NCBI RefSeq assembly: GCF_020509005.1
Contig: NC_063024.1
Location: 1,116,001-1,180,000 of the forward strand
Length of the DNA: 64,000 bases
DNA from: Fulvia fulva
Taxonomy: Eukaryota > Ascomycota > Dothideomycetes > Mycosphaerellales > Mycosphaerellaceae
Direction of reading: 5' to 3'
Position 1 is the first letter of the stretch. The number at the start of each line of letters is the position of its first letter. A program made the position numbers and the translations under genes. Of the stretch, positions 51,182-62,583 are shown piece by piece. The notes beneath the pieces were generated by a model that saw only the letters and a list, made by a program, of their open reading frames with translations, was not told the origin of the DNA and did no database searches.

Positions 51182-51757
51182 TCATCGTAGACTCATCGTT
51201 CTTGTATGACATGCCGCCAGAAGGTGATTCGTATCCGCATTCCTTATCTTTGCTGCTGTCAACAACAGTCGCAATCCATTACTTAGACACATATACACAC
51301 CGTATCCCCTCCGAGCCCGTCTTCGTCCTTCTCTTTCCGCAGCGGCCTCATCTCGGTACACCCCGATAATCTTGAACTCGTCGTCCATGAGCTTTCCACT
51401 TTCGTGCATGGTCAGGATGTAGATCACGTTTCGAGGATGACCGACAGCCATGGTCGGAGCGACTGGATACTGGGCATATTCCGGGATTGTATCATCTTAC
51501 TGGTCGAGGGCGTGCTGCTGATTTGACATCTGCTGAGCATACGTGGAGTAGTATGACGCGGGCATAGACAGCGTGGCAGGAGCTCGATCGGCCAAAGATG
51601 TGTTGAGATCGTGTGGTCGTGACCATCCGATAACAGGTTCGGGGTCGTTGTTGAACTGCACCGTCGATGGTTCTGTAAGATCTGAGATGCTGATGCGACA
51701 ACGCTTGGAGGATTCACCCTCATCAGCAAGGACATCCCCAATAGTACGCTTCGTCAT
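51182..51757 (-). pseudogene. Hypothetical protein with an in-frame TAA
   Basis: From ATG 51757 (MTKRTIGDVLADEGESSKRC) the frame runs to TAA (51499-51497) after HALDQ, then continues without a frame change: DDTIPEYAQYPVAPTMAV, HPRNVIYILTMHESGKLMDD and EFKIIGVYRDEAAAEREGRR. The second part resembles short fungal proteins with a VYIL...D.F..IGVY pattern, family unknown. CAA to TAA would explain the stop. A 31-nt splice from GTAAGA could skip the stop but shifts frame and loses this part. A possible 3' intron begins near 51302 (GTGTATATG..TTGACAG). So it is a candidate single-lesion pseudogene or a gene misread by one base. Confidence 0.45.
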
Positions 51758-52904
51758 TGTTCCAGTAAAGTAAAAGTGCAGGGTATACCAAAGGGAGTAG
51801 TCAGAAGAGATCATTTTCATACTTAGCGTGAGCAACGCTCGCGTCGTTCGGGACGCGCTTTCACGCGTTGTGGCCATCGTGTGGCCATGTGTTGGCTATG
51901 AGCATTACTCGGGCAGTGGACTACGAATTGTAACGACGTTGTTGTGGCATTTGCGCTGCGTCTTACTTCGAAGGATGTTTCAGAAGGAGCTGAGGCAGTC
52001 TCGATTCTCGAATCTGCTGAAACTTTGAACATGGTCCCTCACTCGAGCTGCGCAACACGTGACAGATCGCGGCAAGCTAGCCGAACGAAGCTAGACTGGG
52101 ATTTGAACCTTCCTCGCTCCGACTCTTTGGTCGTTCTCATCATCCTGGATATGGTTGCAGTATATCAGCCAGAACCATGCACGTGTATGTTCAAGTGCCG
52201 GGAGCGATCGCACGCGCGTACACCGACGTAATAAATCTCAAGGGAACTGTTGCCATCGACGGAGGATCCTGCCATCAAATCCCGTTTCTGATGATCGAAG
52301 GATTGCCTCTAACGGACGATCGAACGTGTGTCAAAGTATCGCAATAGCTCTACTTACCCTGCGGACATATACTTGGTTGTAGTATGGCTGCAGTATCACC
52401 TTGGATGTCGACGTCAAAGGCTTCAACATCCACGGACTTTGGGCTAACCTTTCAACCTTACTAATTCGCCACGCTGTACCCTACGACCTCCTATCTCATG
52501 AAGGAACCCGAGCGTCTGTTCCGAGAGAGGCATCATATATCCCGCCTTGCTTCTGGTGCTTCCGGACCCGTATGGATATCATTCTTCCTGGTCGTCGACG
52601 TATTTGGAAAACATGATCATCCCGTTGGAATCTGACGGCCGGCGCCTCTCTTGTTTGAAGCCGCCTTCGTCATATGGACTAAAGTGTTGCAGCAGGCAAT
52701 GCTACTCTGACAGTGTTTGCTCCCGTCTGCGCCACTCACGAGGCTACCTTCGTACTTTAGGTTATCCCGTGAGTGTAAATCATCGCAGTACGCCAGACGT
52801 GTGGAATGGGATGGGTCAGGAACTTCATGCTTGTCATTCTACTCTATATGCGCTGCCTAAAACTTCATCACCGCGTCTCTACGTGCCTCTTGCGCACGTC
52901 AGAT
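51758..52904. other. Gene-poor stretch
   Basis: This stretch of about 1.15 kb has no reliable gene. TGGGATTTGAACC at 52097 resembles a tRNA B box on the minus strand, but no cloverleaf could be formed. Confidence 0.5.
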
Positions 52905-53501
52905 CTATTGCTCCTTCTTCTCGCCCTTCCCCTTGCCGCCCTTCTTGCCGTCGTGATTCCTCACCACCAAGAATCTCATCACATCCAGCATCTTTGTTCT
53001 CTTGTACGTGGGCTTCAGGTAGATCACGCTTATGTCGTCTCCCTTCATGTCATTCGCCGATGTGATCATTACAGGCTCTCCCTTCGGCTCGACCATCCAG
53101 TGCGTATGGCCAGCTTTGTCATCGTACCCAGGGGATATGCTATCTTCACCCTTGCTGATAAGGACTGTGACCTCGCGCAAGCTCTGTGATGCTTCTAGTC
53201 TTGTTCGAAGGCCCTCATTTGTAATGCTCGCGATTGTGTGGGTGTATGAGCCGTTGGCTTCGATGTAGGCTTGTGGAACACAGAGTTGGGCAACGAGCTT
53301 TTTATCCAACTTGATATCGAAGGCTAGGACGCCTCTCTCGGATGTTTTGTACTTTTCGATCTTGATCTCGATGCTGAAAGGGCCGGGTCGGAGATTCGCG
53401 AAGTCGTCGTCTAGCTCTTCGACGTAGGCAGAGTTCTGCTTCAGACAGACTTCGAGGTCTGGGTACTCAACAATCTCGTTGCTGTTCTTCTTGTTCCGCA
53501 T
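52905..53501 (-). CDS. Hypothetical protein, paralogue of the next gene
   Basis: Single exon, 198 residues from ATG 53501. The family is unknown to me. It has a beta-rich core: RPGPFSIEIKI, LDKKLVAQLCVPQAYIEANG, LREVTVLISKGED and HTHWMVEPKGEPVMI, then a basic tail (GKKGGKGKGEKK). The 53.9-kb gene has the same order VPGEFRVYVAI, TSMAQLCVPQEHITTEVAYM, VKEVRVTARAADG and KHWMLVEP, so the two are diverged tandem duplicates. No signal peptide or membrane segment. The conserved AQLCVPQ may mark the fold. Confidence 0.7.
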   Translation of the reverse strand: MRNKKNSNEIVEYPDLEVCLKQNSAYVEELDDDFANLRPGPFSIEIKIEKYKTSERGVLAFDIKLDKKLVAQLCVPQAYIEANGSYTHTIASITNEGLRTRLEASQSLREVTVLISKGEDSISPGYDDKAGHTHWMVEPKGEPVMITSANDMKGDDISVIYLKPTYKRTKMLDVMRFLVVRNHDGKKGGKGKGEKKEQ

Positions 53502-53892
53502 TGTGGTAAATGGTTAGCAGTATAAGCAAAGTGATTTTCAGTCGCTCTACCATCACAATATCCAGAACGCAGCAAACCACAAGGCTGAAGCAACGTTTGC
53601 TGCTGGCGGCATACAATGAACAACATGGTGAACGCTAGAAGAAGAATGTAAGAAGAAGAATGCCGTAGTCGATAGTTCTAGAGACGTCTTATTGTGTGCC
53701 GTTACGCAGTGACCGCTGCCTCACCAGTAGATCACCAGTAATCACGTGGAACAGAAGCTCACGCAGGTCTCCATGCTAGTGATGCTCGCCATAGCCAGGT
53801 TAAATCACACATAACCAGGATACATCACATCTGACTCGAAAAGCACATGTCAAACTTCTTGGCCAAGCTACGTACGTAACGCCGCCACGACT
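53502..53892. other. Intergenic region of a tandem pair
   Basis: This stretch of 391 bp lies between the two tandem paralogues; nothing else seen. Confidence 0.5.
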
Positions 53893-54591
53893 TCACTCTC
53901 TCTGAATGAGAGGCGCTCTCCTCTCCGGATCAGATTTCCTGATCTCGTTCTTGTCTTCCCCGTCAAGCTTCTCAACCTTGAACTTATACACGACCTCCGG
54001 GCCCAGCATGTTGAGCGACGGCGTTGAGATGAAAGTCACAACATCAGCAGAGGCCATACTTCCCCCCACCACAGGGACTTCCGCTGCCATATATGGTTCT
54101 ACCAGCATCCAGTGCTTCTTACGAGATTTTATCGACGGTAATACCTTGTCATCGTGCGTGTTGGAGACTTTCTGGAGCCCTCCATCGGCAGCCCTTGCTG
54201 TGACGCGCACTTCCTTCACACCCTCTGGAGCCGTCAAGGCTACGTATCTCTTGGTGTCTGTGTTTGGGTAGCTTTGTATGAAGCTCATGTACGCGACCTC
54301 TGTCGTGATGTGCTCCTGGGGGACACAAAGCTGCGCCATGCTAGTGCCATCAATGTCAACGGTGAAGCATGTTACGTTACCAGCAGTCCGTTTGGTTGGG
54401 GAGATGGCGACGTAGACTCTGAACTCTCCTGGTACCAAATTAACAAGCTTGCTGTTTGTGTCTGGTGCGTCAGCAGGATTGAGCACTTCTTGGACGAAGT
54501 TGTCCTTCTGCCAAACCTTGACCGTTACATGGCCGAAAGCAGCGGTAGGATTCACGCTTGAGTCAGGCTTTGTGTCAGTGGGTTTGGACAT
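53893..54591 (-). CDS. Hypothetical protein, paralogue of the previous gene
   Basis: Single exon, 232 residues from ATG 54591 (MSKPTDTKPDSSVNPTAAFG). Core motifs AQLCVPQEHITTEVAYMSF, VKEVRVTARA and HWMLVEP align in order with the 52.9-kb gene, while the N-terminal 60 residues and the C-terminus (LGPEVVYKFKVEKLDGEDKN) differ. The pair evolved by tandem duplication on the same strand. Function is unknown; no known domain, signal or anchor. The acidic/basic C-terminus is probably disordered. Confidence 0.7.
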   Translation of the reverse strand: MSKPTDTKPDSSVNPTAAFGHVTVKVWQKDNFVQEVLNPADAPDTNSKLVNLVPGEFRVYVAISPTKRTAGNVTCFTVDIDGTSMAQLCVPQEHITTEVAYMSFIQSYPNTDTKRYVALTAPEGVKEVRVTARAADGGLQKVSNTHDDKVLPSIKSRKKHWMLVEPYMAAEVPVVGGSMASADVVTFISTPSLNMLGPEVVYKFKVEKLDGEDKNEIRKSDPERRAPLIQRE

Positions 54592-55703
54592 TGAGATCCT
54601 GTTGCAGTGCGAAACGTGTGGTGAAGCAGATGTTCCTCCATGGAGGTGCTTATGAAGATCTTGACAGCAAACAGTTCTCTTTGACTTGGGCTCTGTGAGC
54701 TTCTACCAAGCCTCCAGTGAACGCTTAACGTGCATGACAGAACACGCCAGCGAAAAAACTGCTTTGTGAAGTAGCCTGGGCCCATCTATCTAAGTGCTCG
54801 AGGGCAAGGTAGCTCATCAGTATCTATGGATGCACCTCGACGACCGCATTGAGAACATCATAGCTTCGTGTCCTGCGCGGGGAGAAATTCCTGCTCGAGA
54901 GGCTCTCCCGCGATGTCGAAGGGCACACATGGAAATGTGCAGGCTTCGGCAGCGGATCCGATGCCTCCAGGCATGTTCGCCGGGAAAGTGGTCGAGTCGC
55001 CAGGTAGCAGGTAGAATGTCTTGTCCTTGAGATTGACTTTGGTTAGAGAATGCCTGGAAATGGCATGTACACCAGCTTGTAGGGTCTTATGTAATGTGCT
55101 GACCTCGACGATGGGCCCAGGAACAACCCTATCGCACACGAGCGGCAGTGAATTTACGGCAAAGTGGTTCGAAGACCACGAGGGTAGCACTAACCCTGGT
55201 GAGTTATAACGGCCTAAAGTCAGCCTTGTGCAATGTACAATAATGCACACATGGCACAACAACGAAGGCACGGAAGGATGCAGGATGCGCGTCCTTTCGT
55301 GTCGTTGACGTGCGGAGTAGTGAGGAGCAAGCTGCAGGAAGGCGTCGGAACATATAACCTCGGTTATTGCTGCAGAAGACGCTAGCGGCACAGCAAGCAG
55401 TCTCAGACTGACCTCTCGGTCGCCAGGAATGCCGACCGTACGACAGGCCCTCGGCCATTAGTAGCACAGGGACTCCGTTCGATATCGTTCGGAGGGTCTG
55501 GACAGCGGATGATCGCTTGGTGGCGTGCATCATCTTCTCCTACCATCCTTGCAGACCGGGCAACCCAGGGCAAGCTCCACTGGGGTACATGATCGTGCAG
55601 ACGGAGCACTGTGGGGCGCTAGTCTGCTCCTCTTCGCACTCCAGACAACTACATGTTCGACCTGCGAGTCTCAAAGTGAGAGTCATTGATATCTGCCGTG
55701 ACA
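54592..55703. other. Intergenic region with an uncertain minus-strand open stretch
   Basis: This stretch of about 1.1 kb includes a minus-strand open frame (54858-55200) with SLPLVCDRVVPGPIVEVSTL followed by LHKTLQAGVHAISRH, which looks protein-like and may be a last exon of an unrecognised gene, but no start or family could be assigned. Confidence 0.35.
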
Positions 55704-57158
55704 ATGAGCTCATGTCGTATCGAACGGAAGCGCGCTCACGACAGAGAAGCCCAGAGAGCGAGCAGGGCGAAGACCAAGGCATATATTGCGTCAGTAGTGC
55801 TTCCACTGCTACTCTCGACGGTGCAAACGAGCTGACGGTATTGCAGCCATCTGGAGAAGACCGTAGCAGATCTTACTGGAAGTTCTGGTGACAATAGAGC
55901 CAATTACCTTGCTCGGCATGCGTCCAAACAAGCCCAGGAAATCGATGGTCTCCAAGGACTAGTCAGCAAGATTCGTTCCCTAGTCCAGGAGGCATCCAAA
56001 GGGGACGGATCTTCGTCGAGCGGCTCGCGTCCACCCCGTGTGAAGGCTGAAGGCTCCATCGTGGAGTCCATGTTTGGGGATGGCTCTGCAGACAACCCGT
56101 TCTCCGCCCGAGGGGATTCCGAATCAGCCAGTGAGGACCAATGGACCAATGAAGGACCTGGATGGACGAATACCGAAGTGCCAAATGTGCTGCAACGCGA
56201 AGATCCAAGACCAAAGGCTCAGCCAGCCACCGCATCTCTACCTCGTAATCTTAACGTGCTCGGCGTCAGTGTTGCGTGTGAGGACACCGAAGATTGTACC
56301 TACGTCCTTCGCCTCAACGATGCTATCACGAAGCTTGAGCAAACGACCGATAGTCTATCAGGACCACAGGAGGATGAAGACATCTTGGTCCGAGCTATCG
56401 TTCATGGCGGGGATGCAGCTGGGAGGGTTCATCACTTCGACATTGTATGGCGATTCCTCCGCGCTTACGACGAGGGTCTTTGGTATCGGGCTGGTCAGGC
56501 AGGGAGACTTGCCACTCTCTGGCAGATGCGAAACAACATGCTTCACAAGATCCAACCAAAGAATCAGCAACAACGCGAAATCTCTCCATTCATGGCACCA
56601 ACGCAGAATCAACTGTCCTGCAAAAAACGTGCTCCCATTGTAGACTACTTTGGATGGCCAGCCGTTCGAAATCATCTACTTACTCAAGGAATCGGCAAAC
56701 GTACAGGAAAGGCATTGATTGCTTTCGTGGAGAGCTTCCGCTTCGTCTGGCCATACGATGTGCGAGACACCTATAAGGTGAATAGGTCGACGGGCATATA
56801 CTCTTTCTCTGAGAGCTTCAACCGGAGCTGGAATGATCTGTCATGTTTTCGCATGCTGCACAACGATCTCATCCCGTACTATGTGCACCCAAGTCTAGCA
56901 CAGGCAGCTCCAGCACCATCTGCGACGTATCACCCTTCGTTCGAGCATCAAGACAGCGACGAATCGGTCGATGAAGAAGTCGTACGATCTACTGATGTGG
57001 TCGTTCCAGACCTCGAGTCAATGCTGCAAAATGATCATCCAATAGAGGGCTGGATGCAGAACTTCGACATGAGCATGCCCAACGGCGCTTCGCAGTACGC
57101 CATGGATCGTTTTACACTCTCCCACGAAGCAGGCTTGAACCAGTGGCCTACTATATGA
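55704..57158 (+). CDS. bZIP transcription factor with DUF3425 domain
   Basis: Two exons (55704-55789 and 55847-57158) with a 57-nt intron (GTCAGT donor, GCTGAC branch) give 465 residues. Exon 1 is the basic region: RKRAHDREAQRASRAKTKAY, typical of fungal bZIPs. The intron lies exactly between basic region and zipper (AYIAHLEKTVADL). A DUF3425 domain covers about residues 295-395: APIVDYFGWPAVRNHLL, AFVESFRFVWPYDVRDTYK and STGIYSFSESFNRSWNDLSC. This architecture is a large Pezizomycotina-specific family of regulators, often controlling secondary metabolism or stress; the target is unknown. The acidic C-terminus could be an activation region. Nuclear by inference. Confidence 0.9.
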
Positions 57159-58172
57159 CAATCAGACCTCATAAAGTATCTCCACGGAGATGACCGTATG
57201 AGGAAGATCTTACCGACTTTGCAGATACCCTCGAGATAGCCCACGACACCGGCAGTCATTGAGATTATGTACACCGCAGCACGGAGACTGACTGTCTTTT
57301 GCCATTCCACTGGATGGCAGTACAGGCCACTTAGTAATGCTGGAAGGGCTGACATCCTCCAATACTCCGACAATATGACGGCTCCTGTGGATCTACAAAT
57401 GCTGGGAACAAGGAAAAGACCCGGGAGCCTGTAGCAGAGGGACTCATGCTGCAGGAGAACTGTGAACAGCTGGCACCCCCCTCGACTCGATATGCAGTCT
57501 AAAATCTTACGAAGAGAGCAATGACTCGCTCTCGGAGACCACATTGCCCAACATGGGATTCACTTTGGCCTGACGTTGCGCGCTTGAAATCTGGAATGAA
57601 TGTATCCGCATCATGAGCGCACTCCATTCGGTGGATATGCTAAGTCTTCGTCAGTCGTAGCCTGTACACGATGCGGCGTTGCCGCTGGAGTGCGTCATCT
57701 TGATCCACGGCTTACTCGTCACACCTGGAGATCGCTGACAGGGCGCACAGGTCGGAGACAGATCCTTTGCAGCTGAGGGCATCAGCGCGGGAGATGTACG
57801 CATCCTTCTTGTTTCCGTTCCACCATCCTCAGCTAAGACTTCCTGCTGTAAGCTAGCAACCACCTTTCGGATCAATGTCAAAGAGGCGTGACACATCTCA
57901 GTGTGGTGCTTTCGCTTTCGTCCAGTCCGGAAGCGCTTGGTCCGAACGATGTTTAATCAAACGTCTGCTGTCGTCATGTGTACTGTCACGCGAAGCAGCT
58001 CCATTCCCGGTACCTCATCCACCAAGCACCCGCGAGCTACCTCCAAGCCATATATGACCATGCGCGATGCCGTCGTGAGAGAGATTGTCGAAGCAAGTGT
58101 TCATTCTACAGCCATTGCAAAGTACGATTATTAGGAGGATCAGCCTCGGACCATATCCTGGACATACGAAGA
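57159..58172. other. Intergenic region
   Basis: This stretch of about 1 kb lies between the bZIP gene and the interrupted hydrolase. No reliable gene or repeat recognised. Confidence 0.5.
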
Positions 58173-58595
58173 ATGCATTACACACGGGTGATTGCACTAT
58201 CAGTACTGGGACAACGTGTCTTCGCAGCGCCTTCGCACAGCAATACGACGATCATTCCACAAGTGTTAGCGGGTTATGACCAGGCGTTCAAGGACCCTAG
58301 AATCCTCTCATCGAAGGGCGGCAAGGCCGTATGTATGGAAGGCCTTCTCGACATCACAGCATCTGCGGACAACCATTTCATCAAAATGGAGGAGCCGGCG
58401 AATCAGATAGCGCTCACTGAGCTGGCCAGCGAGCTCCTGCAGGTGGACTCGACAAAAGCTGCAAACCTTGATGGCGGCATCAAGAAAGTCAGTGGAACGT
58501 ACGGCATCCATTCGCGGATCTGCTTCCCAACAAACCCGACCAATGTATCGACCATTCAGCTGCTCATCCACGGAGCCGGCTGCGATCATACGTAC

Positions 58596-58642
58596 CTCGA
58601 TACTTCCGTTCCCCCCAGATCGCCGCCTTCCCCCCAGCAATA
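58596..58642 (+). repeat. Left MULE terminal inverted repeat
   Basis: 47 bp starting CTCGATACTTCCGTTC, perfect inverse of 61743-61789. Confidence 0.95.
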
Positions 58643-58861
58643 CCCACACTTCAGATATAGCCATATAGGCTCCTGTATCAAATGGCATTCAATATCGCAT
58701 CAATTCAAGCTAATGTTATTGCGTCTAATCGCGTTGTTAGGTTGTTGTGGGCTCGCAGCAGCACTGGGAGGTGATCTCGAAACCCGCCCTCCCAGGACCT
58801 CTTTTTCGCACTTTCTCAAGCCTAATCTCATCCATTGCAACACTACCACCTCAATAGCGAC

Positions 58862-61618
58862 ATGGACGATTACGAGACGGTGTTGTTAGCATCACAGCCA
58901 CCTGCTATCGACCTCACCGCCGCCGCCGAACCGCCTGTGCTGCTAGAAACACCTTGTTTTGACCGCTCCGACTCAGATGCGCGTGGGCGTCGAAGAACGC
59001 GGTCTATCACCTCTCACACCTTCATACGACCTCAATATTCGACACGCTCTGTATCACCACGGCCTCAGAAGCACGCGTTCATTATGAAGCCGGTGCCAGA
59101 TGGTCCTATGCCGCGAGAAGACACGTTCTCCAGCGAGAAGGAATTGAACGATTACTACCACGCGTTTGGAAAAGAGGAGGGCTTCGAATACAGACCAGAT
59201 CCGAAGGGCTCCAAGGATTGCAACCGTGCTGGACAGCGGTATCGCTACAAGGTAGTGTGTTGCTGTGCTGGCTTTGCTAAGACCGATAAGAACAAGGCGA
59301 AGAAGAAGTCCAAGCGATGTGGTTGCCCTTTCTACTTCTACGCTGTTGCTGCTATGCCAGACGAGCCTGAAGAGGAGTGGGAGATACGGCATTCGAACAA
59401 GCCTGAACACTATCGACACAATCATAAGCCGGACGTTGTAATAGCGCTTGTTACACACCGCCAACGTTCAAGGACTGCTACGTTCTTGGAGGAGCTTGAA
59501 CGCCTTCAGAAAACACGTATGTCGACAGCGAAGATTATGGCCTATTTTAGGGGGCGTGTGTTGCTGAAGCCTCACGACATTTATAACATTGCTTAGGCTC
59601 GTAATATCAACGCTCGGCGTGAGTATAATCAAGCAGAGAGGATAGTCAATCTGCTCAACAGTAAGTCTATATATCATGACATCTACACAGACTCCGAGAC
59701 AGGCTCAATTCGAAGCATAATAGCCCTTCATCCGAAGAGCCTTGAAGCCTTTAAGAATACGCCGTATACGATCTGTATTGACTCAACCTACAGCATAAAC
59801 CTATATAACATAGAGCTTGTTGACATTGGATCTGCTGGTCCTATAAACGATACAATCGAGCTGGGCGTTGGCTTGATTCGACCTAAGCCTAATAAGTCAC
59901 ACTTTGTCGAATTGCTACGCTCTCTTCGCAAGGGCCTTGAACAGACTAGTTGTCTAATGCCTACCGTCTTCGGTACTGACCGTGAAGAGGCACTTATGTT
60001 CGCCGTCGACGAGGTCTTTCTAGAAAGCACGAATATTGTGTGCGATTAGCATCTACAGTAAGACATCCTTGTACGTGTGCGGAAGGAGAGAGGTGAATTC
60101 GGACAGGTTAGGCAAGGCGGCTATTAGACGGACAGTCCATCTACTGCTCAATTCTTAAAGCTATTCACTTATACCGTACGGAGTCAGTCTAAAGACGAGT
60201 TTAATAGCAACGTTACCAAGCTCGATATAGTGTATCTAATGTTTAAGCAGTACTTACACGTTAACTAGTAACGCTTTAAGACACGTATTGTCTATTGCTA
60301 GACAAACGAGATCAAGCACTTCGGCGAGAAGACAACATTACGAGTTAAAGCATGTCACGGCCGCATTAAGGAGTGGCTCAACCATAGCAGCCGCTACGAT
60401 ATCTTTATACTCTTCGAGTCGTTGCTGAATTAGTGGAACCAAGGCCACGACCGTCGACGTAGTGAACTCGCTAATAACCGTAAGCGTTGTTATAAGGTGT
60501 TAACCGGTCACTTCTAGCAGAGCGTAACTCGCTATATTAGTGACTACGCACTGCTCGAAGTGCTTGAGCTTCATAAGCGCGTAGAAGCATTGCTCTATAA
60601 TGACTATAGGGTTGACGATGCTGGTAATGAGATCAAGCACTCTACGTATAGCTGCGGCTATAAGCAGTGTTAGTGCAACGACTACACTACTAAGACTCTA
60701 GGCTGGCTATACGTTCATGATATTATAAAGCTTCTTAAGGTGAATAGACGACGATCTACGAAGCTGCTGCCATAGCGCTTCGACCTCTATTAGTTCGTTA
60801 AGTTCGACAAGATAAGGCTACTTAAGAAGGTGTAGCTACCACCTCGAATACGAGAGCCTGACATCTACTTTGGCAACCGTAAGCCTATAACAGGTAGTGC
60901 AACGTTGTATTCGACGAAGCGAGCACTCACTACTCGTGAATTAGACGACTTGAATAAGGCTGCTATTAAGAGAGCGAAGCCGGCTATAGTAACGACTACT
61001 GCCTTCGTTCTTAAGCCTAGAGTGTCACTTACTCAATTGAAGAAGACAGTACCTAATTGTGGCTGCAAGGGTAGCCAATACCGCACTCAGCAATGCCCTT
61101 ACTAACGAGACAATCGAGCATGTGGTCCTGCGTGTAACGCTGCTGGATACGAGTGCTACAACCTTCGGTAGGAGTCCTTACAACTAGCTCCGCCGAAGCA
61201 GCCAAGTGAGGTCGATGTGCTACGCTAACGACTCGCTGAGATGGAGGCTCGTGAGCAGCAGCGACAACATGCTAAGGAGGAGCGAGCAAGATTACAGGCT
61301 GACCACTATCGACAGCAAGCAATATTAGCTAAGCAACACCGTCGACAGGTTGCGCTATAACAACACTAATTACAGCAGTCACAGCAGCAACGGATAGTGT
61401 ATCCATCGACTCAGCCGGTGAGGCCTCTACACCACAGTGTCGTCCAGCAATAGCACTTCTAACAGTCGTAGTAATGGCCAGGTAAGTATCAACATTAGCA
61501 ACAGCAACAACAGGCCTATTACATCCAGCAGCAGCAACGACAGCTTGATCAGTATGAACCAGCATATATAGCGCGTGGATACAGGGCTGCAGGGCAGAAG
61601 CCAATGGGCCCTGAGTAG
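58862..61618 (+). pseudogene. MULE transposase remnant with FAR1-like zinc finger
   Basis: One frame of about 918 codons runs from ATG 58862 to about 61618 without a frameshift. It holds a FAR1-type DNA-binding region (SKRCGCPFYFYA, then HYRHNHKPD), the transposase core with CIDSTYSINLYN (first Asp) and FGTDREEALMFAVDEV, then VCD-stop-HLQ (family: CDWH), and a Cys-rich plus Gln-rich tail. The first in-frame stop is at 59594. Many more follow, all TAG or TAA where I checked, at positions normally Trp or Gln. No frameshift means decay by point mutation alone, as expected from RIP. Confidence 0.88.
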
Positions 61619-61742
61619 ATAGCAGCAACAACACCTTTTCTCAGCCTCATTCTAATATGCTCCTTGCAGCGAAGTGACCATGATGCCAAGCATACGATAT
61701 AGGCGCAAATACGCTGTGCTACGTATATTATATATCGTCGGT

Positions 61743-61789
61743 TATTGCTGGGGGGAAGGCGGCGATCTGGGGGGAACGGAAGTATCGAG
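61743..61789 (-). repeat. Right MULE terminal inverted repeat
   Basis: 47 bp, perfect inverse of the left repeat; the similarity ends one base before a C/A difference. Confidence 0.95.
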
Positions 61790-62583
61790 GTCATACCTAC
61801 TGGGACTTTGCTCCAGGATACTCTTATGTCGACTACGCTGCCGAAAGAGGCTATCCTACGTTCCTTTTCGATCGTCTAGGGGTCGGACTTTCCGATCAAC
61901 CTGACCCAATCCAGACGGTACAAATTGGCATACAAGTCGCCATCAACCACGAGCTCGTGACACTACTACGTAACGGTACTTTCGGAGGGCACGCTTTTAA
62001 CCACGTTGTGGGCGTTGGTCATTCTTATGGAAGTGCAAACGTGCTTGGTGTGGCAACTGCTCATCCAGCAGACTTCGACGCTTTAGTCCTGACCGGCTGG
62101 TCTTCCTCTTTCGCCGGTATCCCAATCGCATTGGCTACCTTCGGCCTCTCGATCGCTTCACAAAACCAACCGACCCGCTTCGCCAATCTCTCCAACGGTT
62201 ACATAATTTCTGGCAGCATCGCAAGCTTGCAAGGGTTCTTCTTCCGTGCACCGTCTTTCGACCCAGCTATACTCGACTTGGCCGAGAATACCAAGCAGAC
62301 TACTTCCCTAGGTGAGCAGGTCCTGTTCGGTAAGCCTCAACCTGCGCTGAACTACACTGGCCCTATCGACGTGGTCAACGGTCTGAAAGATCTCCCCAAC
62401 TGCTATGGGAACTGCTTGTATCCCGACAATCTTGCTGTTGGCGTCAAAGAGGCGTTCTTTCCGAATGCACGAAATGCGAGCTTCTACCTTGCACCAAATA
62501 CTGGCCATGCGCTTAACTTTCATTACACCGCGGATGAGGCGTACAGGCATATTCATGATAACTTGCAAGCAAATGGGTTATAA

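Larger units (their letters stand above)
58596..61789 (+). mobile_element. Mutator-like DNA transposon (MULE) with 47-bp TIRs
   Basis: The 3.2-kb element has perfect 47-bp terminal inverted repeats (58596-58642 and 61743-61789). Each contains two C6 runs around AGATCGCCGC. A 9-bp target duplication CATAC(G/C)TAC flanks it (58587-58595 and 61792-61800; one mismatch; two extra bases, GT, precede the right copy). It encodes one transposase frame that is riddled with stops, so it cannot move itself, although its ends are intact and could be recognised in trans. Confidence 0.95.
58173..62583 (+). pseudogene. Alpha/beta hydrolase gene split by a MULE insertion
   Basis: The 5' part (58173-58595) opens with a signal-like MHYTRVIALSVLGQRVFAAP and reaches the first strand LLIHGAGCDHTY. 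The 3' part resumes at 61792 with HTYWDFAPGYSYVDYAAE, then FDRLGVGLSD, the nucleophile elbow GVGHSYGSAN (Ser in GHSYG) and the catalytic His in NTGHALNFHY, ending at 62583. The H-T-Y codons are duplicated on both sides as the 9-bp target duplication, in frame. Removing the insertion leaves an uninterrupted reading frame of about 400 residues with normal catalytic motifs, so disruption was recent. The protein was probably a secreted esterase/lipase-like enzyme; the substrate is unknown. Confidence 0.92.

Noticed and set aside
52097..52112. TGGGATTTGAACC, a possible tRNA B box on the minus strand
   Set aside because: The flanking bases do not form a T stem, and no acceptor or anticodon arm could be built.
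54858..55200. Minus-strand open frame with protein-like sequence
   Set aside because: No start, splice partner or family could be assigned; mentioned only within the intergenic entry.
58080..58140. Earlier start for the hydrolase, in frame from about 57978
   Set aside because: The ATG at 58173 opens a secretion-type leader; the upstream codons have no ATG-supported leader that fits better.
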